A stretch of DNA of 64,000 nt from NCBI RefSeq assembly GCF_026625785.1, contig NZ_CP113063.1, positions 4,464,001 to 4,528,000 on the forward strand, in the 5' to 3' direction. A program made the translations under genes and the position numbers. Under the pieces are notes generated by a model. That model was not told the DNA's origin. It was given only the letters and a program-made list of their open reading frames with translations, and did no database searches. Each line of letters begins with the position of its first letter. Position 1 is the first letter of the stretch. Shown here in pieces: positions 47,434-55,898 of the stretch. Origin of the DNA: Gordonia sp. SL306 (lineage in GTDB: Bacteria; Actinomycetota; Actinomycetes; Mycobacteriales; Mycobacteriaceae).

Positions 47434-49107
47434 TCAGGCGACGGCGACGCTACGGCTGTGCAGGCGTCCGTCCCGGAGCTCGAGGACGTCGTCGGCGATC
47501 TCCGTCACCCGGGCATCGTGCGTGATGAGCAGGGTGGACCGTCCGTGTGCGAGGCGACGCAGCGGTTCGAGGATGCGCTGTGCGGTGGCGTCGTCGAGGC
47601 CCGACGTGGGTTCGTCGAGGATCAGGACCGGGCTGTCGCGGAGAAACGCGCGCGCCATGGCGATCCGTTGCCGCTGACCGCCCGACAGCGTCAGACCGTC
47701 CTCGCCGAGGGGGGCGTCATAACCGAGCGGGAGATCCGAGATGAATCCATCGGCATCGGCCGCGATGGCGGCGCTGATGATCTCCGCGCGGGATGCCTCG
47801 GGACGACCGTAGGCGATGTTGTCGGCGACGGTGGCCGCCTTGATGATCGGCTGCTGGGGGAGCAAGGTGACGTGGTCGCGGATCGAACGACCGGTCAGCG
47901 TGGTGAAGTCGTTGCCGCCGAGCATGATCCGACCGTCATCGGGATTCTCGAAGCGACACAGCAGTGACGCCAGGGTTGACTTCCCGGCGCCGCTGCCGCC
48001 GACGAGGGCGGTGATCTCGCCGGGGCGCAGGTCCAGCGAGACGTCGTCGAGGATGGTGACGCCGTCGCGGCGCAGCGTCACGCCGCGGACCGCGACGTCG
48101 TGACCCGGCCCGTTGTGCGCCACCGCGTCCTCGCGATCCGAGTCGGTGGGGACGAGGTCGAGGAGTTCGGAGATCCGTTCCGCGCTCACCGCGGCGGAGG
48201 CGAGCGACAGGCGAACCTCCGCGAGTTCCTGCATCTTCGGGTAGAGCATGCCGAGGTAGCCGGTCAGCGCGAGCAGTTGTCCGACGCTGAGGGCACCGTG
48301 GCGGACCTGCCAGACGCCCGCGACCGCGATGGCGAGGGTTACCACCACCTGCCCGAAACCCATGACGGCACCGAAGCCGGCCTCGATCCGCGTCTGTGAC
48401 ATCCGGGCGCCGAGCCAGGTGACGCCGTGGCGGTGCAACCGCGCGTGTTCGCGGCTCTGCTGGTTGTAGGCGACTGCGGTCTCATGCCCGCTGAGCGCGG
48501 TCTGGACGGCGATGGCGATGTCGGCGTTGGCTGTTCGCTCGTCGCGGGTGACGATCGTCTGACGGCGGCCGTAATAGGCCGAGATCACCCACAGGACCGG
48601 CACCGCTGCGATGGCGACCATTGCAACCTGCCAACTCATGATGAACGCCGCGACGACGAGGCCGATGGTGTTGGCCACCGCGATGACGAACTGCATGACA
48701 CCGGATCCGACGAGGTACTCGACCGCTTCGAGGTCGCTGGAGTGCCGCGTCACGAGGTCGCCGAGGCCGAACCGTCGATGGATGACCGGATTGAGTCGCT
48801 GCACGTGGGCGAACAGCGAATCGCGCAGGCGCAGGACCACCCGCTCGGAGATGCCGATGGCGGTGACCTGACCGTAGTAGTCCGCGCCGGTGGAGACCGC
48901 GGTGATGAGTAGCCACAGAACCGCCAACTCGGCGAAGCGGACGGCGCTGTCGGCGGTGAGAGCTCCGTCGATCACATCGGAGAGCACGAAGATCGCGACG
49001 ATCTCGCAGCCGGTGGCGACGAGTAGAAGCATTGCGGCCAGCGTGAATCGAGCGCCTTCGCCTTTGAGGGCGGGGAAGAAGCGGCGGAAGGCTTCGCGTG
49101 CGGTCAT
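47434..49107 (-). CDS. ABC exporter, fused permease and ATPase (half-transporter)
   Basis: A 557-residue half-transporter. About six membrane helices in the first 320 residues are followed by the nucleotide-binding domain: Walker A G-G-S-G-A-G-K-S-T near 375, signature L-S-G-G-Q, Walker B L-I-L-D-E-P and the H-loop I-T-H-D. It works as a dimer and exports a lipid, drug or peptide; the substrate is unknown. The stop lies 71 bases before padR. Confidence 0.9.
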   Translation of the reverse strand: MTAREAFRRFFPALKGEGARFTLAAMLLLVATGCEIVAIFVLSDVIDGALTADSAVRFAELAVLWLLITAVSTGADYYGQVTAIGISERVVLRLRDSLFAHVQRLNPVIHRRFGLGDLVTRHSSDLEAVEYLVGSGVMQFVIAVANTIGLVVAAFIMSWQVAMVAIAAVPVLWVISAYYGRRQTIVTRDERTANADIAIAVQTALSGHETAVAYNQQSREHARLHRHGVTWLGARMSQTRIEAGFGAVMGFGQVVVTLAIAVAGVWQVRHGALSVGQLLALTGYLGMLYPKMQELAEVRLSLASAAVSAERISELLDLVPTDSDREDAVAHNGPGHDVAVRGVTLRRDGVTILDDVSLDLRPGEITALVGGSGAGKSTLASLLCRFENPDDGRIMLGGNDFTTLTGRSIRDHVTLLPQQPIIKAATVADNIAYGRPEASRAEIISAAIAADADGFISDLPLGYDAPLGEDGLTLSGGQRQRIAMARAFLRDSPVLILDEPTSGLDDATAQRILEPLRRLAHGRSTLLITHDARVTEIADDVLELRDGRLHSRSVAVA

Positions 49108-49203
49108 CCTGTGATCCGATCGATGACGTGCGACGTTCCGGGACCATACGTGCGGCGGTATGGCCCCGGGACGCTGCGTGGGGTGGTCAGAAACGGGTGG
49201 TGC

Positions 49204-49332
49204 TCAGAACCACGCCCAGTCCCACCGATGCAGACGCCGGTTCCAGACGCGACGACGGCGACGCTTGCGCGGCGGTGCGGGATGCTGCTGCGGGCGAGGG
49301 CCGTTTCCGGGCTTGGGTCCTGGCTGAGGCAT
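49204..49332 (-). CDS. Small Pro/Arg-rich protein, 42 aa
   Basis: The ATG at 49332 has a strong AAGGAGAA ribosome site about 8 bases upstream. The 42 residues are rich in Pro and Gln at first, then have a run of basic residues (R-K-R-R-R-R-R) and end W-D-W-A-W-F. No family is recognised. The ribosome site is the main support. Confidence 0.55.
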   Translation of the reverse strand: MPQPGPKPGNGPRPQQHPAPPRKRRRRRVWNRRLHRWDWAWF

Positions 49333-49550
49333 GAGTGCTTCTCCTTGTGTTCGGGCCGGCAACATTGCCGACGTGGAGAAAGCTATGGGCGCCACCTTCG
49401 GACGGCCTTGGCCGTAGCTGGCAGAAGGCTGTCAGATCGGAGCCGTCGGCTGTTCCGCAGCACCGACCGTGCCGTCGTGATCTCCGCCACCCTCGCGCGG
49501 ACGCTCGGTAAGCGCGCGGGCGCAGGGCGTCATGTCGCACACTGATTCCC

Positions 49551-50866
49551 ATGGCGACACCGGACACTCGAACGGGTGGATTCTTGTCCTGGAGGAAGGT
49601 CGACGGCGGGGGAGTCATCGCACCCGACGAACGCCTCAGCTGGCCGCGAACGGTGGGTATCGGACTACAGCACGTTGTGGCGATGTTCGGCGCGACTTTC
49701 TCGTCCCGGTGCTCACCGGGTTCCCGCCGTCGACGACGCTGCTGTTCTCCGGGATCGGGACGGTGCTGTTCCTGCTGATCACCCGCAACCGGCTACCCAG
49801 CTATCTCGGTTCGAGTTTCGCGATCATCGCCCCGGTGCTGGCGGCCACCGCCTCCAACGGCCAGTCGGCCGCGCTGGGCGGGATCGTGGTGGTGGGAGCG
49901 CTGTTGATCGTGATCGGCGCGATCGCACAGTTCGCCGGTATCGGCTGGATCGAGATCCTCATGCCTCCGGTCGTGACCGGCACGATCGTTGCGCTCATCG
50001 GGCTGAACCTCGCGCCGACCGCGAAGACGAATTTCGAGAAGGACCCGGTCATCGCGACGGTGGTGCTGGTGCTGCTCGTCGTGTCGGTGGTGCTGTTCCG
50101 AGGGCTGTTGGGGCGCCTGGCGATCTTCCTCAGCGTGATCCTGGGGTACGTGATCTCGCTGATCTTCGACAAGGTGGACACCAGTGGGATCGGCGACGCC
50201 GCGTGGGTCGGCTTCCCCGAGTTCCACACCCCGACATTCCATCTCTCGGTGATCCCGATGTTCTTGCCGGTCGTGCTCGTGTTGTTGGTGGAGAACATCG
50301 GCCATGTGAAGTCGGTCGCGACGATGACCGGGAACAACTACGACCGCCGGATCGGCCGCGCGCTGGTCGCCGACGGATTGGCCACGGCGCTCGCCGGCAG
50401 TGGCGGCGGTTCGGCCACCACGACCTACGCCGAGAACATCGGCGTGATGGCGGCGACGAAGGTGTATTCGACTGCCGCGTACTGGATCGCGGGTGTGGTG
50501 GCGGTGCTGCTCGGACTGTCACCGAAGGTCGGGGCGGTGATCGCCGCGGTGCCGGCCGGAGTGCTCGGTGGCGTCACGACGGCGCTGTACGGGCTGGTCG
50601 GTGTCCTCGGTGTGCACATCTGGGTGACCAATCGGGTGGATTTCTCCAGGCCGGTCAACCAGTTCACCGCAGCGATCCCACTGGTGATCGGGATCGCCGA
50701 CTTCACCTGGGTCGTGGGGGATCTCGACTTCGGCGGTATCGCCCTGGGCGCCGCGGCGGCGCTGGTCATCTACCATTCGATGTCGCTGATCGGACGGTGG
50801 CGGGGCACGGTTGCGCCTGAGCGCAGCAGCGACGAGAGGGAGGCCGATCCGACAGCAGGTGCGTAG
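49551..50866 (+). pseudogene. Uracil/xanthine permease (NCS2 family), frameshifted
   Basis: A nucleobase:cation symporter of the UraA/uracil permease type, read in two frames. The N-terminus (M-A-T-P-D-T up to V-V-A-M-F-G-A-T-F) is in the frame of 49551. Near 49700 the natural continuation L-V-P-V-L-T-G-F is in the frame one base back, and stays open to 50866. The rest has about 12 membrane segments and the substrate motif T-T-T-Y-A-E-N-I-G-V-M. One missing C at T-T-C/C-T-C would explain this. It is either a real inactivation or a sequencing error. Confidence 0.8.
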
Positions 50867-50876
50867 GGTCGTCGGG

Positions 50877-51373
50877 ATGAGCGAGGAGTCCGGGACCGAC
50901 GGAGTCGAGGACGAGGTCGAGGTCAGCGCGCTGGCGATCAATGTCACCATCCCCGAACCGATGAGATGGACGGACAGACGGCGCGACGAGGAGTTCACGC
51001 TGACGACACTGAACGTGCGCCTGCTGCCGGACGGACGGCTCGCGGCCAAGGCGTACGGGCGGCCGACGCACGGCGGGCGCGGGACCTACACGTCGTTCCG
51101 GGTGCCCGACGATCCCGAGATCTCCACGCTGATCGATCGGGCTGCGGCGCGCCGCGACCTTGTGGTCGGGCCATCGCGGACTCGGGTGACGTGTCCGAGA
51201 TCACACGGCGGACAGTGCGCCTGCGCCGATCTCTGTCGAGCTCGGTGGGCGCACCGCCGCTGGTGGCGGCCGAGGATTCGGTGGTGCCCCCGGCAGGACT
51301 CGAACCTGATTTTGGGAACGTCGGCCGTGGGGTCTCCACCAGCATCAACACCGGAAAACACCAGGTAATCTGA
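50877..51373 (+). pseudogene. Hypothetical gene, frameshifted and running into attL
   Basis: The ATG at 50877 begins an acidic unknown protein (about 97 residues to R-R-D-L-V-V-G). Around 51165-51172 codon quality moves to the frame one base back, which reads A-I-A-D-S-G-D-V-S-E-I-T-R-R-T-V with strong G/C third positions and continues to a stop at 51373. The last 20 or so codons lie inside the integrated element, so the present C-terminus is chimeric. No family is recognised. Confidence 0.45.
51281..51308. repeat. attL core, 28-bp direct repeat
   Basis: Identical over 28 bases to 60254-60281. It contains the encoded CCA, acceptor 3' strand and T-arm of tRNA-Arg read on the plus strand, but no tRNA follows here, so this is the copy left at the chromosome junction. 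Confidence 0.92.
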
Positions 51374-51426
51374 CCCGCCGGGAAGCGGACATTAGCGGAC
51401 GCAAACGGCATGAATGTAGTCTCATC

Positions 51427-51445
51427 TTGCACGCAAGTTGCACGG
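51427..51445. promoter_or_regulatory. Integrase arm-type sites, left pair
   Basis: Two TTGCACG sites start at 51427 and 51438, exactly 11 bases apart, between attL and int. The same motif occurs as a pair with the same 11-base spacing inside attR (60203 and 60214). Confidence 0.65.
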
Positions 51446-51461
51446 GTGAGAGGGCTTAGAC

Positions 51462-52565
51462 ATGGCAGGCAAGCGCACCAAACGGGGATTCGGCCGTCTC
51501 CGGGAACTCCCCAGTGGCAGATGGCAGGCCGCCTACGTCGATCCCAAGGGGGTTGACGTCTACAAGGCCCCGGCCACGTTCGCGGCCAAGATCGACGCCG
51601 AGGGTTGGCTTGCCGCCGAACGTCGGAAGATGGACCTGGGGACATGGAGGCCGCCGACCGCCGAGGCCATCCGGGGGACCACCGTCAAGGTCTACGCGGA
51701 GCGATGGCTTGCCCAGCGGGACCTCAAGCCCAGGACCCGCGCCCTGTACTCCGATCTCCTCCGGCTCCACATCAATCCGGGCTTGGGGGATGCCGAGCTG
51801 GCCACGGTCACGCCGGGACAGATCCGGGCCTGGCACGCCGGTCTCACGACCGGGCCGACCCGCAAGACTCACGCGTATCAACTCATCCACGCCATATTCA
51901 GGACGGCGGTCACCGATGAGGTGATCGACGCCAACCCGTGTCGGTTGGAGAACGCGATGCACACCAAGCGCAAGCGGGAGCCGGTGATCCTGGACGCCAA
52001 GGAGCTGGCCGCGTTGGCCGACGCCATGGGCGACCAGTGGGGGACCTCGGTCCTCCTCATGGGTTGGTGCGGACTCCGGCGGGGTGAGTTGTTCGAACTC
52101 CGGCGTGGGGACGTGAACCTCAAGGGCGGGACCGTGGCCGTGTCGCGGGCCGTTACGTACCGGGACGGCCAGTGGAGTGTGGACACTCCCAAAACGGCCG
52201 CCGGGACCCGGACCGTGGTTGTCCCTCCTCACATCGTCCCGATCTTGAAACAGCACCTGGCCCGTTATGTGGGCAAGGGATCCGATGCCCTCCTGTTCGC
52301 CACCGAGGCCGGGGGACACGTAGGAGAGTGGGACTACCGCAAGGTGTTCGGGCCGGCCAAGGCCAAGATCGGTAAGTCCGATCTCCGGGTCCATGACCTC
52401 CGACACGCCGGGGCCGTCCTGGCCGCCCAAAGTGGTGCAACCGTCGCGGAACTCATGCACCGGATCGGCCACACCACCCCGGCCATGGCGATGACATATC
52501 AGCATGTCGCGGCCAATCGGGACTCTGAAATAGCCCGCCGGATGAGTGAGTTGGCCGGGGGATAA
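51462..52565 (+). CDS. int: Tyrosine recombinase (phage integrase)
   Basis: A 367-residue tyrosine integrase. It has an N-terminal arm-binding region, a SAM-like core-binding domain (about 70-165) and a catalytic domain with Arg206 (G-L-R-R-G-E-L), Lys244, His311 and Arg314 (H-D-L-R-H), His337 and the nucleophile Tyr346. It inserts the element into tRNA-Arg and, with the excisionase, removes it. It is 153 bases from attL, the usual place. All catalytic residues are present, so the element may be mobile. Confidence 0.95.
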   Translation: MAGKRTKRGFGRLRELPSGRWQAAYVDPKGVDVYKAPATFAAKIDAEGWLAAERRKMDLGTWRPPTAEAIRGTTVKVYAERWLAQRDLKPRTRALYSDLLRLHINPGLGDAELATVTPGQIRAWHAGLTTGPTRKTHAYQLIHAIFRTAVTDEVIDANPCRLENAMHTKRKREPVILDAKELAALADAMGDQWGTSVLLMGWCGLRRGELFELRRGDVNLKGGTVAVSRAVTYRDGQWSVDTPKTAAGTRTVVVPPHIVPILKQHLARYVGKGSDALLFATEAGGHVGEWDYRKVFGPAKAKIGKSDLRVHDLRHAGAVLAAQSGATVAELMHRIGHTTPAMAMTYQHVAANRDSEIARRMSELAGG

Positions 52566-52810
52566 GTAGCCTCCTCTGTGTTGACCTTGTTGGTTAACAA
52601 CGACTTTCGCGTTTTGTCAGGTATTTGCATAGCGGACACGGACGGCCTAGTGTCGTCCTCATCGCTTGACGGATAACCTCCGCAGACTCGCCATAAGTGC
52701 GCAGCACGAGGACCCAGAGCGGCTCCACGCCCGGACATGATCCCGGATCACGTATCTGCGAGTCATCGACAGAAGCGACTCCCGCACATCTGCTGACTAG
52801 GAGTCCCGTC

Positions 52811-52993
52811 ATGGCCGCATCGCGTGCCCGCACTCGTTATCTCTCCCTCCAGGACATTGCCGAGGAGCTCGGCATCTCTGACCGCACCGTCCGCCGGTGG
52901 ATCGCCACGGGCCAACTCAAGGCTGTCCGGCCGTCCCCCCGTGTGATCCGGGTGGAGGCCTCGGAGCTGGACCGCTTCATATCTGCCGCCTGA
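52811..52993 (+). CDS. xis: Excisionase-like helix-turn-helix protein
   Basis: A 60-residue MerR/Xis-type winged helix: L-S-L-Q-D-I-A-E-E-L-G-I-S-D-R-T-V-R-R-W-I then G-Q-L-K-A-V-R and a final E-A-S-E-L-D-R-F-I. The ATG at 52811 has AGGAG 8 bases upstream. Such proteins direct integrase to excision. The 245 bases before it contain no gene and probably the promoter of the element's rightward genes. Confidence 0.85.
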   Translation: MAASRARTRYLSLQDIAEELGISDRTVRRWIATGQLKAVRPSPRVIRVEASELDRFISAA

Positions 52994-53045
52994 ACGAACC
53001 ATTAACCCGAACAACACAATTCGGTTCGTTTCAGCAGGAGTAAAA

Positions 53046-53144
53046 GTGACTACTTTTCTAACCCTCATCGGCCTGGCCGCGCTGTCATGGCCGTTCGGAT
53101 TTAGCCTCGGCGCGGTTCTCACCAGAGGGGTGAGTGACCGGTGA
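53046..53144 (+). CDS. Small membrane peptide, 32 aa
   Basis: A GTG at 53046 with CAGGAG upstream starts 32 codons: a hydrophobic helix (F-L-T-L-I-G-L-A-A-L-S-W-P-F-G-F) then a short charged tail. Its TGA overlaps the GTG of the ATPase gene (GTGA), which suggests it couples that gene's translation. The function is unknown. Confidence 0.55.
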   Translation: MTTFLTLIGLAALSWPFGFSLGAVLTRGVSDR

Positions 53145-54415
53145 GCGAAACCATCAAACTCAGTACCGGAGAGATCACCTCGGTTCAGGGTGTCGTTGCC
53201 GAGGAGATCCAGCACCTCAAGGCCGCGGTGAAACGGGCCGCGACCAAGGCCGCCAAGGCCAAGAACGACATCTACGAAACCGAGAAGGCGCGCGACGACG
53301 CGCGGGACCGTATCCGGGAGGAGAAAGCCAAGAAGAAGGCCGAGGCCGCCGGTATCGCCTCGGTCCGGGAGCGGCTCATGACTGCCGATGAGTTCATGGA
53401 CGCCGAGGCCGCGGCCGCGCTGGTCAAGGACGTGCTGGACGCCGGAGGGCTCTCCATGCTCATCGGCCACCGCGGGACCTACAAGACCACCGTTGCCTTG
53501 GCCATCGCGCTCTGTATCGCGTGCGGGATCTGGTGGGGACGCCATCAGACCACGCGTGGCCGGGTCCTCTACCTGGTCGGTGAAGGTGGCGGCCGAGCGT
53601 TCGGCATCCGCATAGAGGCCTGGCTCACCCATCACAGGATCACGCGCGAGGAGATCCGGCCCTGGTTCATGGGTCTCAATGGCGCGGCCCCGTTCATGTC
53701 GGCGGCCTGGGATGAGTTGGTGGACGTTGCAAAGGAGTTCGGCCCGTCGCTCATCGTTGTGGACACTCTCGCGCGCCACCAGCTCGGCCTGGAGGAGAAC
53801 TCCAACTCCGACGCCTCCGAGGCCTTGAGCAAGGCCGACCACCTCCGAGCCCAGACCGGCGCGGCCGTCATGGTCCTCCACCACCCGCCGAAATCTGGGG
53901 GTGGAGGGCGCGGAGCTGGCGCATGGGAGGGAGGCGCGGATTCGGTGTTCCTCCTGGAGAAGGACGAACCGGTCAAGGGCCAGGTCAAGATGACCACGAC
54001 GAAACAGAAACATCGGCCCGAAACCGGCCAGTGGGCATTCCGTATCGAACAGGTGGAGGTCCGGGAGAACGGCACGTGGCCCACCTCCATGGTCCCGGTC
54101 CACGCCGATCCGTTCGTGGTGGACCTGGCCGCCCAGGAAGCCAAGGCCGCCGAGAACGCCGCGCTCCACGCCGAGGTCCTGGACTTCATCCGAGGCCGGG
54201 AGGCCGCGGAGATGGCCCCGAACATGACCACGTTCCGGGATCACTTCCAGGCCACCGGGAGACGGCAAAAGGCACTGGATGCACTGGCAGAACTGAAGCG
54301 GCGCGGGGATGTGGAGACGGCCTCTGGATTCCGGGGTGCGCAGGTCCTCCACGTCGTCACCGAGGCCACGGTGATCCCGTTCTCACAGTCCGGTGGTGGC
54401 TCCGATGCCAGCTGA
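53141..54415 (+). CDS. RepA/RecA-superfamily ATPase, probable replication protein
   Basis: A 424-residue ATPase. An N-terminal charged coiled coil (about 20-75) precedes a RecA-like core: Walker A G-H-R-G-T-Y-K-T at about 108-115, Walker B L-I-V-V-D-T near 203 and a H-H-P-P-K sensor stretch near 246, as in RepA-type helicase/AAA_25 proteins of plasmids and phages. The C-terminal 80 residues look like a winged helix (F-R-D-H-F-Q-A-T-G-R-R-Q-K-A-L-D-A-L). The iteron-like array starts at its last codon, which supports a role in starting element replication. Confidence 0.8.
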   Translation: MSETIKLSTGEITSVQGVVAEEIQHLKAAVKRAATKAAKAKNDIYETEKARDDARDRIREEKAKKKAEAAGIASVRERLMTADEFMDAEAAAALVKDVLDAGGLSMLIGHRGTYKTTVALAIALCIACGIWWGRHQTTRGRVLYLVGEGGGRAFGIRIEAWLTHHRITREEIRPWFMGLNGAAPFMSAAWDELVDVAKEFGPSLIVVDTLARHQLGLEENSNSDASEALSKADHLRAQTGAAVMVLHHPPKSGGGGRGAGAWEGGADSVFLLEKDEPVKGQVKMTTTKQKHRPETGQWAFRIEQVEVRENGTWPTSMVPVHADPFVVDLAAQEAKAAENAALHAEVLDFIRGREAAEMAPNMTTFRDHFQATGRRQKALDALAELKRRGDVETASGFRGAQVLHVVTEATVIPFSQSGGGSDAS

Positions 54416-54585
54416 CCCCGCACTGACCCCGCACAACAAGTCCGCACAAGGCCCGATTTTCGCTGTGCGGGGTCAAAACCCCCGTTTACCTGCACTAAAC
54501 GGCGACCCCGCACACCCCGCACGACCCCGCACTAAGTCCGCACAACGACCCCGCACACCCCGCACAGGCCCTATAAGGGCCTGTG
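54414..54585. repeat. Iteron-like array with flanking hairpin, putative replication origin
   Basis: GACCCCGCAC occurs exactly at 54414, 54425, 54504, 54523 and 54547, and inverted at 54465-54474. CACCCCGCAC is at 54513 and 54556, and the diverged AAGTCCGCAC at 54438 and 54534. A 10-bp hairpin (54563-54572 with 54576-54585) closes the array. The 321-base stretch from 54416 to 54736 otherwise holds no credible gene. Confidence 0.75.
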
Positions 54586-54736
54586 TGCCGCGAACTCATG
54601 CGGCGTGGAAGACAAACACGGACCGGGCATCGGCCGAGACAGCACACGCCCAGGCAATGGGGTCCCACTCATTTGGGCTACATGGTCAGCAGGCCGTGTC
54701 CGCCGACCTGGCCGCGCAACCGAAGGAGGACCTCAA

Positions 54737-54955
54737 GTGACCGACAACAAACCCATCCAGGCCTCGGTGGACAACCATGGCCGCCTCGGAGGCCCACGTG
54801 TGTCCTCAAGGGAGACAAGCAAGGCCACGATCCGTGAGGAGTTCGGAGTTGCCCGCGGCCGCCGCTTGGCCAAGGACCTGGCCGAGGACCTCGGAGTGAT
54901 CCGTGGTCGCGCCCTCACATCCGACATCATCGACGCCGAGGAGGGCCGCGGGTGA
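54737..54955 (+). CDS. Hypothetical element protein, 72 aa
   Basis: The GTG at 54737 has a textbook AAGGAGGA ribosome site. The protein is 72 residues long; the second half is helical and charged (E-E-F-G-V-A-R-G-R-R-L-A-K-D-L-A-E-D-L). It overlaps the WhiB-like gene as GTGA. No family is recognised. A DNA-binding or partner role for the adjoining regulator is possible but unproven. Confidence 0.65.
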   Translation: MTDNKPIQASVDNHGRLGGPRVSSRETSKATIREEFGVARGRRLAKDLAEDLGVIRGRALTSDIIDAEEGRG

Positions 54956-55260
54956 ACGCTTCACCGACCCATGATGTCGTCGGACTCCTCACTCACGTTC
55001 TCCAGGGCACCGAGGATCTACGCGGCGCAGCGTGCCGAGGCCATGGCCCGTTGTTTGACCCAGACGTGCACGCGACCGAGCTGGGATACCCGGACGAGCG
55101 CGAGAGGTGGCGGGAAGTCACCGCGACATGCATCAGATGTCCCGTGCGATCCAAGTGCTGGGCCTGGGCTTCGGGGGTCTCCGCGAACCGGGTGGTCGGA
55201 CCCACGGCCGCCAGCAGGGCTAACCCGTTTGCAATGCGCCGCAATAGATCTGGGGGGTAG
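54952..55260 (+). CDS. WhiB-like transcription factor
   Basis: A 102-residue Wbl protein. The four iron-sulfur cysteines are Cys28 (A-A-C-R-G), Cys60, Cys63 and Cys69 (C-I-R-C-P-V-R-S-K-C), with the family spacing C-x2-C-x5-C. After them W-A-S-G-V-S-A-N-R-V-V-G replaces the usual G-[VI]-W-G-G turn. Wbl proteins bind the primary sigma factor and are often carried by actinophages, where they can silence host genes. Here it could switch the element's state or alter host transcription. Confidence 0.85.
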   Translation: MNASPTHDVVGLLTHVLQGTEDLRGAACRGHGPLFDPDVHATELGYPDERERWREVTATCIRCPVRSKCWAWASGVSANRVVGPTAASRANPFAMRRNRSGG

Positions 55261-55401
55261 GGGGTGATTGCCGCTGGAAAAACCAAGCCATTCCCAGGTC
55301 CACCGGTTCCGGAAGTTTGAAAAAACGTGAGGAGCCCTCATGTTTAGATTCCCGCCGGCCGAATTGACCCAGATTGTCAACACGAAGGACGTACAACCGA
55401 G

Positions 55402-55656
55402 ATGACTCAAAACACCCTTACCCCGACCGCCGACGACATCGCATTTACAACGGAACTGGTGACCGCGTTGCGCACCAAGGACCCTGCGCAATTCGGCCCA
55501 CTCCTGACGCGGGCATTGGAGAAGCCCCGTAGCTACCTCGGGGCGGCGCTACTCCTGTTGACCTGTCATCCAACGCCAGATCCGGACCATCCCGGCCGGG
55601 AGCTCCAGGAGGCCGCCACGGCCGTCCTGGCGGCCGTGGACGGGGTGGTTCGATGA
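55402..55656 (+). CDS. Hypothetical element protein, 84 aa
   Basis: An 84-residue helical protein. The second half (S-Y-L-G-A-A-L-L-L-L-T-C-H-P) aligns with the next gene (R-F-L-G-G-A-V-A-L-L-L-T-V-R-T), so the two are probably paralogues. Its TGA overlaps the next ATG as ATGA. The 141 bases before it contain no gene. Function unknown. Confidence 0.65.
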   Translation: MTQNTLTPTADDIAFTTELVTALRTKDPAQFGPLLTRALEKPRSYLGAALLLLTCHPTPDPDHPGRELQEAATAVLAAVDGVVR

Positions 55657-55898
55657 TCGACATCACCGTGACCCCTGAGGGTGTCCGCGACATCGCCAGG
55701 CTCACCAACGCATTACGGGACGGGGACACCCCCGAGGTCCTGGAGCCGCTCATCATCGCGGGATCGGCTCACCCCGGCCGGTTCCTCGGTGGAGCCGTGG
55801 CGCTGCTCCTCACCGTCCGCACCCCCGGCCAGGATCCCGGCCTCACCCTCCACCACCGCGCGGAGAACGTGATCGCGACGATGGAGGCGCGGCGATGA
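55653..55898 (+). CDS. Hypothetical element protein, 81 aa, paralogue of the previous gene
   Basis: An 81-residue protein sharing the layout of its upstream neighbour: an N-terminal helix with a D-I-T-V-T-P-like start, then L-E-P-L-I, a G-R-F-L-G-G-A hydrophobic helix and a C-terminal helix. It overlaps both neighbours by 4 bases. The pair probably arose by duplication and may form a heterodimer. Function unknown. Confidence 0.65.
   Translation: MIDITVTPEGVRDIARLTNALRDGDTPEVLEPLIIAGSAHPGRFLGGAVALLLTVRTPGQDPGLTLHHRAENVIATMEARR

Noticed and set aside
49700..49701. Programmed -1 frameshifting in the permease gene.
   Set aside because: No slippery heptamer or following stem or pseudoknot is visible, and permeases of this family are not known to use frameshifting; mutation or sequencing error is simpler.
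54393..54740. A 115-codon open frame over the repeat array, starting inside the end of the ATPase gene.
   Set aside because: Its residues come from the repeated GACCCCGCAC units, it has no ribosome site, and the repeats keep neither frame nor codon pattern; an origin-like array explains the sequence better.
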